This document shows positions 8,477 to 17,163 of a stretch of DNA of 50,308 bases, in pieces. The notes under the pieces are model-generated. The model saw only the letters and a program-made list of their open reading frames with translations. It ran no database searches and was not told where the DNA came from. The stretch comes from CAYZXL01 sp964482435 (GTDB taxonomy: Bacteria > Auribacterota > JABMQX01): NCBI GenBank assembly GCA_964482435.1, contig CAYZXL010000031.1, positions 1-50,308 of the forward strand. The letters run 5' to 3'. The position numbers and the translations under genes are program-made. Positions within the stretch are counted from its first letter, which is position 1. The number at the start of each line of letters is the position of its first letter.

Positions 8477-9661
8477 ATGCGTGTGGCTTTCGTATCGCCG
8501 ATAAGACACCTCGCGAGCATGCCCTTTGCGGTGGAGGCTATACGCTCCCTTGCGGAACGAGGTCATGAGGTAGACGTGATGATCCCGTCCCGCACGGAGC
8601 CGAAGTTCGTGCCCCCACACGGAAGGTGCCACGTTATTGCTTATAGGCAAGGCGAGAGCTCGGTTGATGCTCTGTTTTTTTCGATCGTTCGACTTCTGCG
8701 GACGGTCGGGGCGTGCGGGCGGCGTGTCGCATACGATGCAGCAATTGGATTGTCTCAGAAAGGTCTGGTCGCGGCGGCGATGGTGCTCGGCCGGCGAGTG
8801 AAATCAGTAGTGTATCTGAACGATGAGATATGGTACGGGCCGGAAGGGGGGAGTTGGTGGGCGACGAGGTTTGTCTCCATTGGGTGGAAATGGCTCGAGC
8901 GCCGCTACTGCCGACGGGTCAGCTTTTCGGTGACGCAGGATTCAGGTCGTGCGAAGTTGCTTGCGAAGGTGAACCGGATTCCGATAAGTTCAGTTATGCT
9001 TTTGCCCAACTCCCTTTCCGGGCGGGCGAGTCGAATCAGGAGCCGTTACCTCGCGGAGAGGTTCAACCTATCGGAGGATTCGGTGATACTGCTCTGGGCG
9101 GGGATGATTCCATCGTACGGGTGCGCTTTGGAGCTGGTCGCGGAATCGTCAAAATGGCCTTCGCAGTTCAAGCTTGTATTTCACACCCGCGGGAACGCGC
9201 AACACGACGCATTCCTTGAGCGTCTCATGAACGCGGCCGCCCCGGAGCGTGTGAAGTTCTCGCTGCAGCCCGTGCCATACGAGGAAGTCAGTTCCGTCGT
9301 CGGTTCCGCAGACCTCGGTCTTGCGCTGTATGCCAACACCGGACCGAATGCCCACGAGATAGGTCTGTCGTCGGGCAAGGTGAACCACTATCTCAAGGCG
9401 GGTGTTCCGGTGATCGTGCAGGATTTTCCGAGCCTGCGGTGGGTTGAGGAGGAAGGATGCGGGATATGCGTTTCGGGGCCGCGGGAGGTTGCCGCGGCGG
9501 CAGAGACGATTCTCCGGAACTACGATGCGTTTGCGGAGAACGCGGTCAGGACTTTCAACGAGTTGCTGAGTTTTGACCGGGCGTTCGAGAAGATTGCCGA
9601 GCGCCTCGAGCGCGAGTGCGGTGCACACGAAGTTTCAAGCAATAGCGCGAGACGTGGATAG
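8477..9661 (+). CDS. GT4-like (GT-B) glycosyltransferase
   Basis: 394 aa. ATG 8477 was chosen because it begins the first Rossmann strand (MRVAFVSPIRHLASMP); an upstream extension would overlap the previous gene. LLWAGMIPSYG marks the start of the C-terminal domain. SSGKVNHYLKAGVPVIVQD is the donor-site loop and is closely similar in layout to the preceding glycosyltransferase. PVPYEEVSSVVGSADLGLALY also parallels PVAYERLPELLSSADIGLMFY in that neighbour. The pair looks like an old tandem duplication. The protein is soluble and cytoplasmic; the donor is unknown. Confidence 0.82.
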   Translation: MRVAFVSPIRHLASMPFAVEAIRSLAERGHEVDVMIPSRTEPKFVPPHGRCHVIAYRQGESSVDALFFSIVRLLRTVGACGRRVAYDAAIGLSQKGLVAAAMVLGRRVKSVVYLNDEIWYGPEGGSWWATRFVSIGWKWLERRYCRRVSFSVTQDSGRAKLLAKVNRIPISSVMLLPNSLSGRASRIRSRYLAERFNLSEDSVILLWAGMIPSYGCALELVAESSKWPSQFKLVFHTRGNAQHDAFLERLMNAAAPERVKFSLQPVPYEEVSSVVGSADLGLALYANTGPNAHEIGLSSGKVNHYLKAGVPVIVQDFPSLRWVEEEGCGICVSGPREVAAAAETILRNYDAFAENAVRTFNELLSFDRAFEKIAERLERECGAHEVSSNSARRG

Positions 9662-9665
9662 GAGA

Positions 9666-11081
9666 GTGAGAATTTCCAGCATATTTGTTCCGGAGCATCT
9701 GCCGTCCGAGAACAAGGGGGAGATGGCGATACTTTTCGGCATAAGGGAATTGCTCGGAACTGAGCCGAACGCGACTTGCACGGTGATGGACAGACACTGC
9801 CGAAGGCCGTGCAGGAAGCGAGGAATCACAATCTTTCCGCACCACTGGCTCTACCCGAGGTGGCGGCAGCAGGTGGCGGTCTTTGGACTCTCCCCACGGA
9901 AAGTCTACTCTCTTTTCTGTGCGTATCTGAGGCATTGGATGCATGTGTTTTGCCCCCGCTGGGTGCTCTGGAAGCCGCTGACAATCAGGGTCGCGCAGTC
10001 GCTGGGCAACGGAAACAGGCTTTTGAGACGGCTCTTCCCGGAACGGCTGAAGATGATCGAGGCTTTGAAGAAGGCGGACATTGTCGCCGTCGGGCACGAC
10101 GGGGTGTTCAGCGACGTGAGCTGCCACGTGATTGATTTCATCAAGGCGTTGGGGCATCCGGTGGGTGTTTTGGGGTGCGGTCTGCGAACGGATATGAAAC
10201 CGCGGCAGATCGCGCAGTTATATGCAAGGACTTTGCCCAAGTGCGACTTCATTTTCATGAGAGAGGTGAAAGCTTTCGAATGGATTGCGAGGCTCGCGCC
10301 GCCCGGGGTTCGTGTTCGATTAGCGCCTGACCCGGCGTTCGCCCTGCCGCCCGCGCGTAAGGAAGACGTCCGGAGAATCGTTCGGGCGGAGGGATTGGAG
10401 GAGCTTTTTTGCGGGGCTGTTGTTCTGATGACGGTCGTGGAGAACGCAATCATCACGCGATGGGGATTTCCCTCGGAACGAACGGTTTCAGGCAAATGCC
10501 GTGCACATTACGAATTGATTGCTTCAGTAGTGCAGCACATCGTGGACGAGTGGGGAGCGTCGGTGGTGTTCCTGCCTCACTGCATCGGACCGGCGGCGGA
10601 CTTGGACGACCGCCGAGTCGCGCGGGAGGTTGTACGGCGGGTGCGAAACCCGCGAGGAAAGGTGAGGATTATCGAGAACGAGTACGGTCCGAGCGAGCTG
10701 AAGGGGCTTATAGCGAACTGCGAAATGGTCATCGGGGAGCGGATTCACTCCATTATCGGGGCGATAAGCACTGCGACGCCTTTCATCTGCCTGGGGTCGA
10801 GGTTGGACCCGCGGACAATTGACATAATAGGGGACATGTGCCACGGCAGCGATAAGACGTATTTCCTCGAGGAGGCGGACGCCGATTCTGTGCGGTCTTT
10901 CGCGGACGAAATCTGGAGGAACAGGGCGGCGATAAGAGATGAGTTGAAAGTGCTTTCTGAGGAGCTGAGGGCACAGTTAGGAGATGTGTCTGAAGCGATA
11001 AAGCTGGCCGTCGCAAAAACAGCGAGGGGCGCAGGAGGAGAACATCGCGCACGGAGAGAGGAATGCCGGGAAAGACGATAG
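9666..11081 (+). CDS. Polysaccharide pyruvyl transferase family protein (WcaK/CsaB-like)
   Basis: 471 aa from GTG 9666 (VRISSIFVPEHLPSENKGE); GTG 9654 is also possible. The family (PF04230) transfers a ketal-linked pyruvate from phosphoenolpyruvate to a sugar. Typical features are NKGEMAIL near the N-terminus, ADIVAVGHDG, PVGVLGCGL and the C-terminal signature ERIHSIIGAISTATPFICLGS, in which the conserved histidine (RIH) is present. It overlaps the FrhB-like gene by 19 bases; these two families are often neighbours in exopolysaccharide clusters. Pyruvylation would give the glycan an acidic terminal or side modification. The last 20 residues are basic and probably unstructured. Confidence 0.88.
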   Translation: MRISSIFVPEHLPSENKGEMAILFGIRELLGTEPNATCTVMDRHCRRPCRKRGITIFPHHWLYPRWRQQVAVFGLSPRKVYSLFCAYLRHWMHVFCPRWVLWKPLTIRVAQSLGNGNRLLRRLFPERLKMIEALKKADIVAVGHDGVFSDVSCHVIDFIKALGHPVGVLGCGLRTDMKPRQIAQLYARTLPKCDFIFMREVKAFEWIARLAPPGVRVRLAPDPAFALPPARKEDVRRIVRAEGLEELFCGAVVLMTVVENAIITRWGFPSERTVSGKCRAHYELIASVVQHIVDEWGASVVFLPHCIGPAADLDDRRVAREVVRRVRNPRGKVRIIENEYGPSELKGLIANCEMVIGERIHSIIGAISTATPFICLGSRLDPRTIDIIGDMCHGSDKTYFLEEADADSVRSFADEIWRNRAAIRDELKVLSEELRAQLGDVSEAIKLAVAKTARGAGGEHRARREECRERR

Positions 11082-12337
11082 CGTCCGTGGTTGAAGACGG
11101 TTTGTGCGTTGGCTGCGGGACGTGCGCGGCTTTGTGTCCGCGGGAGGCGATTGAGTTACGCATCTCGACATACAGAAAAATCTACATGCCGGAGGTAACT
11201 GGCAGATGCACAGAATGCGGCGAATGTCTCCGGGTTTGTCCTGGAAGGGGGATTGCGCTGAAGAAGGTCAGGAGAGAACTCTTCCCGCTGGCGAAGGAGC
11301 ACCTCATTGGTCGGTACGTTAGCTGCTATACCGGTTTCTCCAGCGACCCTGATGAGAGATTCTCAAGCTCGTCAGGGGGATTTGCGCCGGCGATTCTGAG
11401 GGCGCTTTTTCGTCTCGGCCAGATTGATGCTGCCATTGTGACGTCGGCTTTTGACTGCCGGCGATTTCTCGTGGAGCCGATTGTCATCAACGGGGAGTCC
11501 GAAATCGCAAAGAGCCGCGGGTCGAAATACTGTCCGGTGCCGGTGAACGTTCTTCTGCGGCGTGTCCTGGAGAATGGACCGAGGCGGTACGCGTTTGTGG
11601 GGCTGCCGTGCCATATTCACGGGCTGCGGCTGGCTCAGCAAGCAAAACCGCTGCTTCGGGGGCGGGTCCCTTTCGCAATAGGCATCTTTTGCGGCGGCAT
11701 GATGGGGCTTGAGGCGACGTGTAGAATCCTCGAGAGAAATGGAATATCGGTCTCTGAGGTCAGGGCGCTGACGTACAGAGGGGATGGATGGCCGGGCTTC
11801 ATGATGATAAAGACACGGGCCGGGCGGGTGATTCGCCTCCGGTACCCTGAATATGGCAGGGGGCTTTCCCATTTTGAACCGGACAGATGCCGGTTGTGCG
11901 CCGACCCGGTGGCTGAGCTGGCGGACATAAGCCTCGGTGATGCGTGGCTTCCGAGATTCCGGGACGACCACATCGGAAGGTCGGTGACTATCCTGAGGTC
12001 GCCATCGTGTGAGAGGGTTTTTTCGAGAGCGATTGACATGGGAATGGTGGAGGCTGAGCCGAGTTCCATCAAGGAAGTGGCAGAGTCGCAAAAGTCGAAC
12101 GTGTTCTTTAAGAAAGACAGCATGGGGGCACGGGTTCTGTTCTCACGGGCGTTTCTGAGGAAGACACCGAAATATGACCAGAGGTTCAGCTTCCGTCCCC
12201 GATGTTTTCTGAGAGAGAGCCGGGTTTTTGCCTGGAGGCTCCTGAAAGACCTCAGCGAGAAAAGGCGACGCCTGAGGCGCCGTGAAAGTGACCGTCTCGC
12301 TGGCTTTGCGGTCACAAGCAGCGTTTTGGCGAGGTAG
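11063..12337 (+). CDS. FrhB-like (coenzyme F420 hydrogenase/dehydrogenase beta-subunit family) Fe-S protein of polysaccharide cluster
   Basis: 424 aa. The N-terminus holds two ferredoxin-type 4Fe-4S motifs: Cys 15, 18, 21, 25 and Cys 49, 52, 55, 59, each followed by Pro. The rest fits the FrhB N- and C-terminal domains, with SSGGFAPAILRALF, SRGSKYCPVP, FVGLPCHIHGLR and ADISLGDAW. Such proteins bind flavin and Fe-S clusters. In hydrogenases they reduce F420, but homologues beside WcaK-like pyruvyltransferases occur in many EPS loci where the substrate is not known. No other F420 gene is present here, so an F420 reaction should not be assumed. ATG 11063 lies within the end of the pyruvyltransferase gene. 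Confidence 0.85.
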   Translation: MPGKTIASVVEDGLCVGCGTCAALCPREAIELRISTYRKIYMPEVTGRCTECGECLRVCPGRGIALKKVRRELFPLAKEHLIGRYVSCYTGFSSDPDERFSSSSGGFAPAILRALFRLGQIDAAIVTSAFDCRRFLVEPIVINGESEIAKSRGSKYCPVPVNVLLRRVLENGPRRYAFVGLPCHIHGLRLAQQAKPLLRGRVPFAIGIFCGGMMGLEATCRILERNGISVSEVRALTYRGDGWPGFMMIKTRAGRVIRLRYPEYGRGLSHFEPDRCRLCADPVAELADISLGDAWLPRFRDDHIGRSVTILRSPSCERVFSRAIDMGMVEAEPSSIKEVAESQKSNVFFKKDSMGARVLFSRAFLRKTPKYDQRFSFRPRCFLRESRVFAWRLLKDLSEKRRRLRRRESDRLAGFAVTSSVLAR

Positions 12338-12346
12338 GGGAATGCT

Positions 12347-12493
12347 GTGAAGATACTGCATATGAATTATTCAGGCCAACCGTGGGATGTTTGTCCGCGG
12401 CCTCCCGGTCTTTTTGCACCAGGGCGACGGGAGTACTGTAGCAGCCGCCTTGCTCCGGGAAAACAAGTCTCGCGCATCCCTTGTTTTCATTGA
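12347..12493 (+). pseudogene. Remnant of a GT4 glycosyltransferase start
   Basis: GTG 12347 begins VKILHMNYSG, matching the opening strand of the neighbouring GT4 genes (MRILHTTHSY, MKILHTAAGY). After about a dozen codons, at a ccgtgggatgt sequence also found inside the next GT4 gene, the reading changes into unrelated residues and ends at TGA 12493. The other frame of the same DNA is the methyltransferase tail listed next. This looks like a recombination joint leaving only the first 40 bases of a glycosyltransferase gene. Confidence 0.45.
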
Positions 12494-12740
12494 TGGCGAT
12501 CATAGCCGGGAAAGCGTCCTGCGAGACGCGCGCACGATATTAAACGCTGCTCCAGCAGCAAACTTGCTTTTTCATGACACATTTTACCAACCGGCCTCAT
12601 GGTACAACCACGGTCCCTATGAGGCGGTGCAAGAAGTTATAGCGAGTTTGGAAAAGCCACCTCAGGTGGTCGAAGTAGCTTTGGGACGTCCAGGTATGAC
12701 TCTCGTCTTGCCTTCCGTGTCTTCCGGGATTACGAGATAA
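12387..12740 (+). pseudogene. C-terminal part of a class I methyltransferase (Methyltransf_24-like)
   Basis: 117 aa in the open frame, homologous in style only to the second half of small SAM methyltransferases. FLHQGDG is the strand and loop after motif I, ASLVFIDGDHSRESVLRDA is the highly conserved motif II region, and ANLLFHDTFY follows. The SAM-binding G-x-G-x-G motif and first helices are missing and the frame is closed upstream at TGA 12363, so a working enzyme is unlikely. It abuts the GT4 start remnant on one side, and its TAA overlaps the start of the next GT4 fragment (TAATG). It is best read as a fossil of gene exchange in the cluster. Confidence 0.6.
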
Positions 12741-13267
12741 TGCGCATACTCCATACTACACACAGCTACGCACCCGAGGTCTCTGGCGTAGCGGAAGTGC
12801 TAAGGCAAATCTCCCTAGGGCTTGCACGTAACGGCCATGAGGTCCATGTGGCTACCGGAGCGGCTCATGTCGGTCGCCTGGAGGAGGTCCTTGAAGGAGT
12901 CTATGTCCACCGTTTCAAGGTGCAAGGAAGCGCCGTCTCTGGAATCCGCGGTGACGTAAATAGGTATACGCGTTTTGTACGGTCAAGACCGTGGGATGTC
13001 GCTGCGATGCACTGCGCGCAAATTTGGTCAACTGATGCGCTCTTGCCCCATCTGGATGACATGAGCGGGCGGAAGATATTTGTCGGACACGGGTTTTCAA
13101 CTCTTCGCAACGTGAAGTACCGTAGTTATTTTAGCGATTTAGCAGACTCTTTGAGGCGGGTGGATAAGATTGTGGCTCTCTCGACTCTATTGGAGGAGGT
13201 GCCATTCTGCGCAGAACATGGGCTTCCTGAACCGCAGGTCATCCCGAATGGCGTGGAGCCCTCTTAG
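12740..13267 (+). pseudogene. GT4 glycosyltransferase, N-terminal half only
   Basis: 175 aa. It contains a complete GT4 N-terminal Rossmann domain (MRILHTTHSYAPEVSGV, GLARNGHEVHVATG, KIFVGHGF, VDKIVALS) and then stops at TAG right after IPNGVEPS. That is the hinge before the donor-binding C-terminal domain, which is absent. The next gene is a full-length paralogue with the same order of motifs, including IWSTDALL/IWTTDAIF and VIPNGV. Without its donor domain this copy should be inactive unless it pairs with another protein. A 115-base spacer without coding signal follows it. Confidence 0.7.
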
Positions 13268-13382
13268 CACCCTTGTTTTTCATCGCACGACGGCAACGCG
13301 CCGAGGGCCTGGGGCCACAATCGGATAAGCACCGACCTGTGCCCCAAAAAATAACGACCACGAAATTTCTCGCATACCAGCG

Positions 13383-14537
13383 ATGAAAATACTGCACACA
13401 GCCGCAGGTTATCCGCCTGCTGTCAATGGTGTGTCCGAGGTTGTCCGGCAGATTTCAGAGGAACTCGCTCAGCGAGGACATGAGGTCCATGTTGCCACAT
13501 CGTGGCATAACGAGCGGCGAACCAGCAAGATCCAGGGCGTTCAAATTCATGCTTTCAAGGCGTGGGGGAATCTTGCTTATGGCATGCTTGGTGAAATAGA
13601 ACGCTACCGTCATTTTGTCCAAACAGGCAGGTGGGATGTGATGGTGAACCACGCACTTCAAATATGGACCACGGATGCCATCTTTGACATTCTGGATACC
13701 CTGAAGTTCCCTAAGGTGATTGTCGCTCACGGCCTCTCCGGGTTGAAGCATCCTGGTTATCAGGCATACTATGCAGCCATACGACATCACCTGTCTAAAT
13801 ACGACCGCATGATAGGTCTTTCTGCGCTCAATGAAGACGCCGAATACTGCAAATTGAAGGACTTGCCGCCACCGCAAGTTATTCCGAATGGGGTGAATCT
13901 TGCGGAATGCAGTTCACCGGTACTTGGTCTGCGAAAAAAATGGGGGATACGGGAAAGACCTTGGGCTGTGGCAGTATGCAATCACACAAGGCAGAAGGCT
14001 CACTTTCGTCTGTTTCAGCTATGGCGCAGGATTTGCCAACCCGATGCGAGACTGACGATCATTGGCAATCCAACAACAGCTGAACGATGGAAGCTCAGGA
14101 GCACAGGGCTGAAGGGGGGATGCTACTACTTCTGCATACTTCGGTCACTGCTATCAAAGGGCTGCGTTACCTTGAAGACCAGACTTCCGCGTCTTCAGGT
14201 TGTGTCCGCAATCAAGGAGGCTGATCTTATGCTGCTGGTATCTACTTGGGAGGCTTTCCCCCTGGTGATCCTCGAGGCCATGGCAGCAGGAACGCCCTGG
14301 GTTTCACTTGACGTGGGCAACGTGCGGGAGCTTTCAGGAGGATACGTAGTGGAAAATGTTGAGCAGATGTCCAGAAGGGTGAACGAGTTATTGGAAGATA
14401 AGTGCGAGCGTAACCGGGTCGGGGAGGCAGGCAGGGCAGAAGTCGAGCAAAAGTATTGCTGGAACAAGATAGTAAGCCGGTATGAAGACCTCTATTTCGA
14501 GTTGGTCGCCGGCTATGGGAAACTGGGCAAACATTGA
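13383..14537 (+). CDS. GT4 family glycosyltransferase
   Basis: 384 aa. The N-terminal domain starts MKILHTAAGYPPAVNGVSEV, with HEVHVATS and VIVAHGLSG. The hinge is VIPNGVNLAE. The C-terminal domain has STWEAFPLVILEAMAAGTPWVS, the E-x7-E nucleotide-sugar signature (E of WEAF and E of LEAM), followed by GNVRELSGGYVVE. The region between residues 190 and 270 is less family-like and contains YYFCILRS, so local sequence drift is possible. It is the intact paralogue of the half-gene upstream. The stop overlaps the next start (TTGA). Confidence 0.85.
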   Translation: MKILHTAAGYPPAVNGVSEVVRQISEELAQRGHEVHVATSWHNERRTSKIQGVQIHAFKAWGNLAYGMLGEIERYRHFVQTGRWDVMVNHALQIWTTDAIFDILDTLKFPKVIVAHGLSGLKHPGYQAYYAAIRHHLSKYDRMIGLSALNEDAEYCKLKDLPPPQVIPNGVNLAECSSPVLGLRKKWGIRERPWAVAVCNHTRQKAHFRLFQLWRRICQPDARLTIIGNPTTAERWKLRSTGLKGGCYYFCILRSLLSKGCVTLKTRLPRLQVVSAIKEADLMLLVSTWEAFPLVILEAMAAGTPWVSLDVGNVRELSGGYVVENVEQMSRRVNELLEDKCERNRVGEAGRAEVEQKYCWNKIVSRYEDLYFELVAGYGKLGKH

Positions 14538-15772
14538 AGATACTTTGTGTGTTTGGCAAGCATCAGTACGGCGACCCATCACGCGGGATCGGGACAGAGT
14601 ACGCCGCTTTCATCCCCGCGCTCAAGCAACTGGGGCACGAGGTTGTCCATTTTGAGTCATGGGACCGCTCCCGATTCCCTGATTTCAAAGCGCTCAACTT
14701 GGCCCTTATCGAAACTGTGCGTCGCGAAAAACCTGACGTGCTTTTGGCCGTCCAGCATTTAGAGATATGGATGGAGACGCTGGATTTTCTGCGGGCAACC
14801 TCAGATGTCGCATTGGTCAACTGGACAACCGATGATTCCTGGAAGTATGAGCAGTTCTCTCGCTATATCGGGCGGCATTATGATGCAATGACTACAACCT
14901 ATCGCTTGGTACTGCCGAAATACCGCCGGGACGGCATCCCTAACGTCTTGTTGACTCAATGGGCGGCCAGCACCGAGCACCTTCGTGAACCTTTGCCTGC
15001 GAACAAATGTATTTACCAAGTCTCCTTCGTTGGGGCAGCACATGGTAATCGCAGGGAGCGCATTGCCGCCCTGCGTGAAAAGGGAATAGAAGTGACCTGC
15101 TTTGGACATGGATGGGAGTCAGGCTCAGTAGCGGCGGATGATATTCCGGAGATTATGAGGCAGTCGGTGATAAGCCTCAATTTCGCCAATTCTGCGTGGA
15201 GCTGGGATGGTGCGTTTCCTCGGCGGCTGAACCAGCTCAAGGCAAGAGTCTTCGAAGTGACTGGAGCGGGCGGTTTTCTCCTTACCGAGGGAGCGGACGA
15301 CCTGGAGCGATATTTTACCCCCGGCCGGGAGATTGTGGTCTTCTCTGACGAGCGTGATCTTATCGAAAAGGTTCGCTTTTACCTGGCACACCCTGAAGAG
15401 CGGAACCGGATCGCACGGGCAGGGCATGACCGCGTGCGACGTCAGCACACGTACGAGCGGCGAATGAAAGATGTACTGGAGTTTGCGGTGCAAGCTCGCG
15501 CGTCCAAGCGGAGTGCCGGCGGACATCCGAGCAATCAGGAAGCCGAAGTGGCGTTTGAGAAGGCCTTAGCGCGCCACACTCGCAGCCGGCGTTTGAAAGT
15601 GTCTCGGTCGTTGCTTGTGAGCATCGCGTCCCTGCTCTGGGGGCGAAAACGAGGTGTCCGCGCCGCGCGGCGCTTTCTCTTTGAGATTGGCTGGCGTTTG
15701 GCGGGCGAACGCATTTATCACTCGGGGGGGTGGCCAGGCCGAATGTTTCCTGACGTGACAAACCATGCCTGA
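14534..15772 (+). CDS. CgeB/YkvP-like glycosyltransferase (Glyco_trans_1_2 family)
   Basis: 412 aa, TTG start at 14534 inside the preceding stop (TTGA), which implies coupling. The opening strand MKILCVFGKHQYGDP leads to SRGIGTEYAAFIPALKQLGHEV. The segment VNWTTDDSWKYEQF and the later block VSFVGAAHGNRRERI, VTCFGHGW, FEVTGAGGFLLTEGADDLERYF match the CgeB-type glycosyltransferases, whose C-terminal domain ends in a run of HPEERNRIARAGHDRV. The C-terminal 90 residues are basic and contain a hydrophobic patch (VSRSLLVSIASLLWG) that could touch the membrane. It overlaps the following GT2 gene by 8 bases. Confidence 0.82.
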   Translation: MKILCVFGKHQYGDPSRGIGTEYAAFIPALKQLGHEVVHFESWDRSRFPDFKALNLALIETVRREKPDVLLAVQHLEIWMETLDFLRATSDVALVNWTTDDSWKYEQFSRYIGRHYDAMTTTYRLVLPKYRRDGIPNVLLTQWAASTEHLREPLPANKCIYQVSFVGAAHGNRRERIAALREKGIEVTCFGHGWESGSVAADDIPEIMRQSVISLNFANSAWSWDGAFPRRLNQLKARVFEVTGAGGFLLTEGADDLERYFTPGREIVVFSDERDLIEKVRFYLAHPEERNRIARAGHDRVRRQHTYERRMKDVLEFAVQARASKRSAGGHPSNQEAEVAFEKALARHTRSRRLKVSRSLLVSIASLLWGRKRGVRAARRFLFEIGWRLAGERIYHSGGWPGRMFPDVTNHA

Positions 15773-16643
15773 GAAGCGGCCGTTAGTCAGCATTGGCATG
15801 CCCTTCTATAACTGTGACAACACGCTGGGTGACGCAATCAACTCGATTTTGTGGCAGACCTACGAGAACTGGGAGCTTCTTCTTTGCGACGACGGATCAA
15901 TGGACGGGAGCCTGGAGGTGGCGAGGTCGTTCAGCGACGAGCGAATTGTTCTGTGGTCGGACAGTCGGAACAAGAAGCTCCAGGTTCGCCTTAACGAATG
16001 CATTGCCCGGGCTCGCGGGAAGTACTTCGCGCGGATGGACGGCGATGACGTGGCATACCCTACTCGACTGGAGAAGCAGGTGCAGTTCTTGCAGATAAAT
16101 CCAGAGGTCGATTTGGTGGGGACCTCGGTCCTCGTCTTTGGCGAGGAGGGGAAACCTCTTGGTGTGCGAAGGGGTCCAATGTCGCACGAGAATATCTGCA
16201 GGAGACCCACATCAGGCTTTTACATCGCACATCCCACGTTTTGCGGGAAGCTTTCTTGGTTCAGGAACCACCTCTATGACGTGACGGCTCTTCTGATCGA
16301 GGATCAGGAACTTCTTTTGCGGACGTATGAGCAAAGCGAGTTTGCCAATATCCCCGAGATACTGCAAGGATACCGTGAAGAGCATTTTAACCCGCGGAAG
16401 ACGTTGCAGGGTCGGCGGCTTTGGTCCAGGGCGCTCTGGTGCCACTTCTCGGGCAAGGGTCATCCGGCTTCAGCGCTGTTGGCCGTTACTGCCCAAGCGT
16501 TCAAAGGTGCCGTCGACTGGGCGGCGGTTAAAACGCACACCGAACGTCTTCTGCTTCGCCATCGAGCGCGGCCCTTGCGCCCAGAAGAAACTGATCACTG
16601 GCGTAGGATTTGCGATGCGTTGAATGGAAGGAACCTGCGGTGA
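15765..16643 (+). CDS. GT2 family glycosyltransferase
   Basis: 292 aa with a GT-A fold. PLVSIGMPFYN opens the domain, LLCDDGSMDGS (40-49) is the first acidic site, and ARMDGDDVAYP (89-99) is the metal-binding DxD region. LLIEDQELLLR supplies the ED-type catalytic base motif, followed by a YR pair. The C-terminal 60 residues are helical without clear membrane segments. It is cytoplasmic and probably adds one sugar to the lipid-linked repeat unit. ATG 15765 lies within the end of the CgeB-like gene. Confidence 0.88.
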   Translation: MPEKRPLVSIGMPFYNCDNTLGDAINSILWQTYENWELLLCDDGSMDGSLEVARSFSDERIVLWSDSRNKKLQVRLNECIARARGKYFARMDGDDVAYPTRLEKQVQFLQINPEVDLVGTSVLVFGEEGKPLGVRRGPMSHENICRRPTSGFYIAHPTFCGKLSWFRNHLYDVTALLIEDQELLLRTYEQSEFANIPEILQGYREEHFNPRKTLQGRRLWSRALWCHFSGKGHPASALLAVTAQAFKGAVDWAAVKTHTERLLLRHRARPLRPEETDHWRRICDALNGRNLR

Positions 16644-16795
16644 GTGGAACGGCCGGGGGTGGCGGCGGGAATGTGACGAGCGATCAGCTTCGCTCCCCAG
16701 GCAGGAGGATGCCGGACGGAACCACAGATGTTCTGAGCGTCCAGCCCGAGTCTACACTTTGGGAGCTCACGAAAAGAGCTATCTTGTCTAAGTAA
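16640..16795 (+). other. Short ORF of unclear status
   Basis: A 51-codon frame begins at GTG 16640 in a GTGA overlap with the glycosyltransferase stop and ends at TAA 16795. It encodes a glycine-rich start followed by PESTLWELTKRAILSK. I recognise no family. The region between two good glycosyltransferase genes is gene-poor (16644-16857), and this may be the remnant of a lost gene. Confidence 0.25.
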
Positions 16796-16857
16796 GCAGG
16801 ATGCTGACGGCGTCAAACTTCGTGCGCAAACAGATTCCTTTCGATGGCGGGTGGGCG

Positions 16858-17163
16858 ATGCACCGAGTGAAGATAGCATATGTGACGACGGTCCCTATGA
16901 CGTTGTCCACGCTTTGCCGAGGGCAAGCGCGCTATATGCGCGGGAGGCCCGGCTTTGAGGTCCTGAGGATTTCATCCGAGGGCGAGTTGCTTCGTGAGTT
17001 TGGCCGCGGAGAGGGCGCCAAAGTCCACGACGTACGGATGGCGAGCCGGAACCTGCAGAAGGCGAGAGAATACCGCTGCGAGGTTCGACATGAACGCCGA
17101 GTTGAGTTTTATCAGAGGGTGAAGGAAGCTGCCGAGGCATGGGAGAGGAAGGGTGCACGATGA
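16858..17163 (+). pseudogene. GT4 glycosyltransferase with the middle deleted
   Basis: 101 aa from ATG 16858. The first 60 residues are a normal GT4 start (VKIAYVTTVPMTLS, RGQARYMRGRPGFEV, ISSEGELLREFGRGEG, KVHDVRM). They continue directly into what looks like a GT4 C-terminal helix (KAREYRCEVRHERRVEFYQRVKEA). About 280 residues, including the rest of the N-terminal domain and the whole donor site, are missing, yet the reading frame is kept. The stop overlaps the start of an intact GT4 gene (ATGA). An in-frame deletion between short repeats would explain it. Confidence 0.65.

Noticed and set aside
9555..10157. 200-codon minus-strand frame opposite the pyruvyltransferase
   Set aside because: Antisense shadow with no start signal; family motifs are on the plus strand.
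11372..12315. Two long minus-strand frames opposite the FrhB-like gene
   Set aside because: No domain-like pattern and no ribosome sites; the cysteine motifs on the other strand settle the coding strand.
11063..12337. F420-dependent hydrogenase or dehydrogenase
   Set aside because: Only the beta-subunit-like protein is present, inside an EPS locus next to a pyruvyltransferase; no F420 or hydrogenase partner genes.
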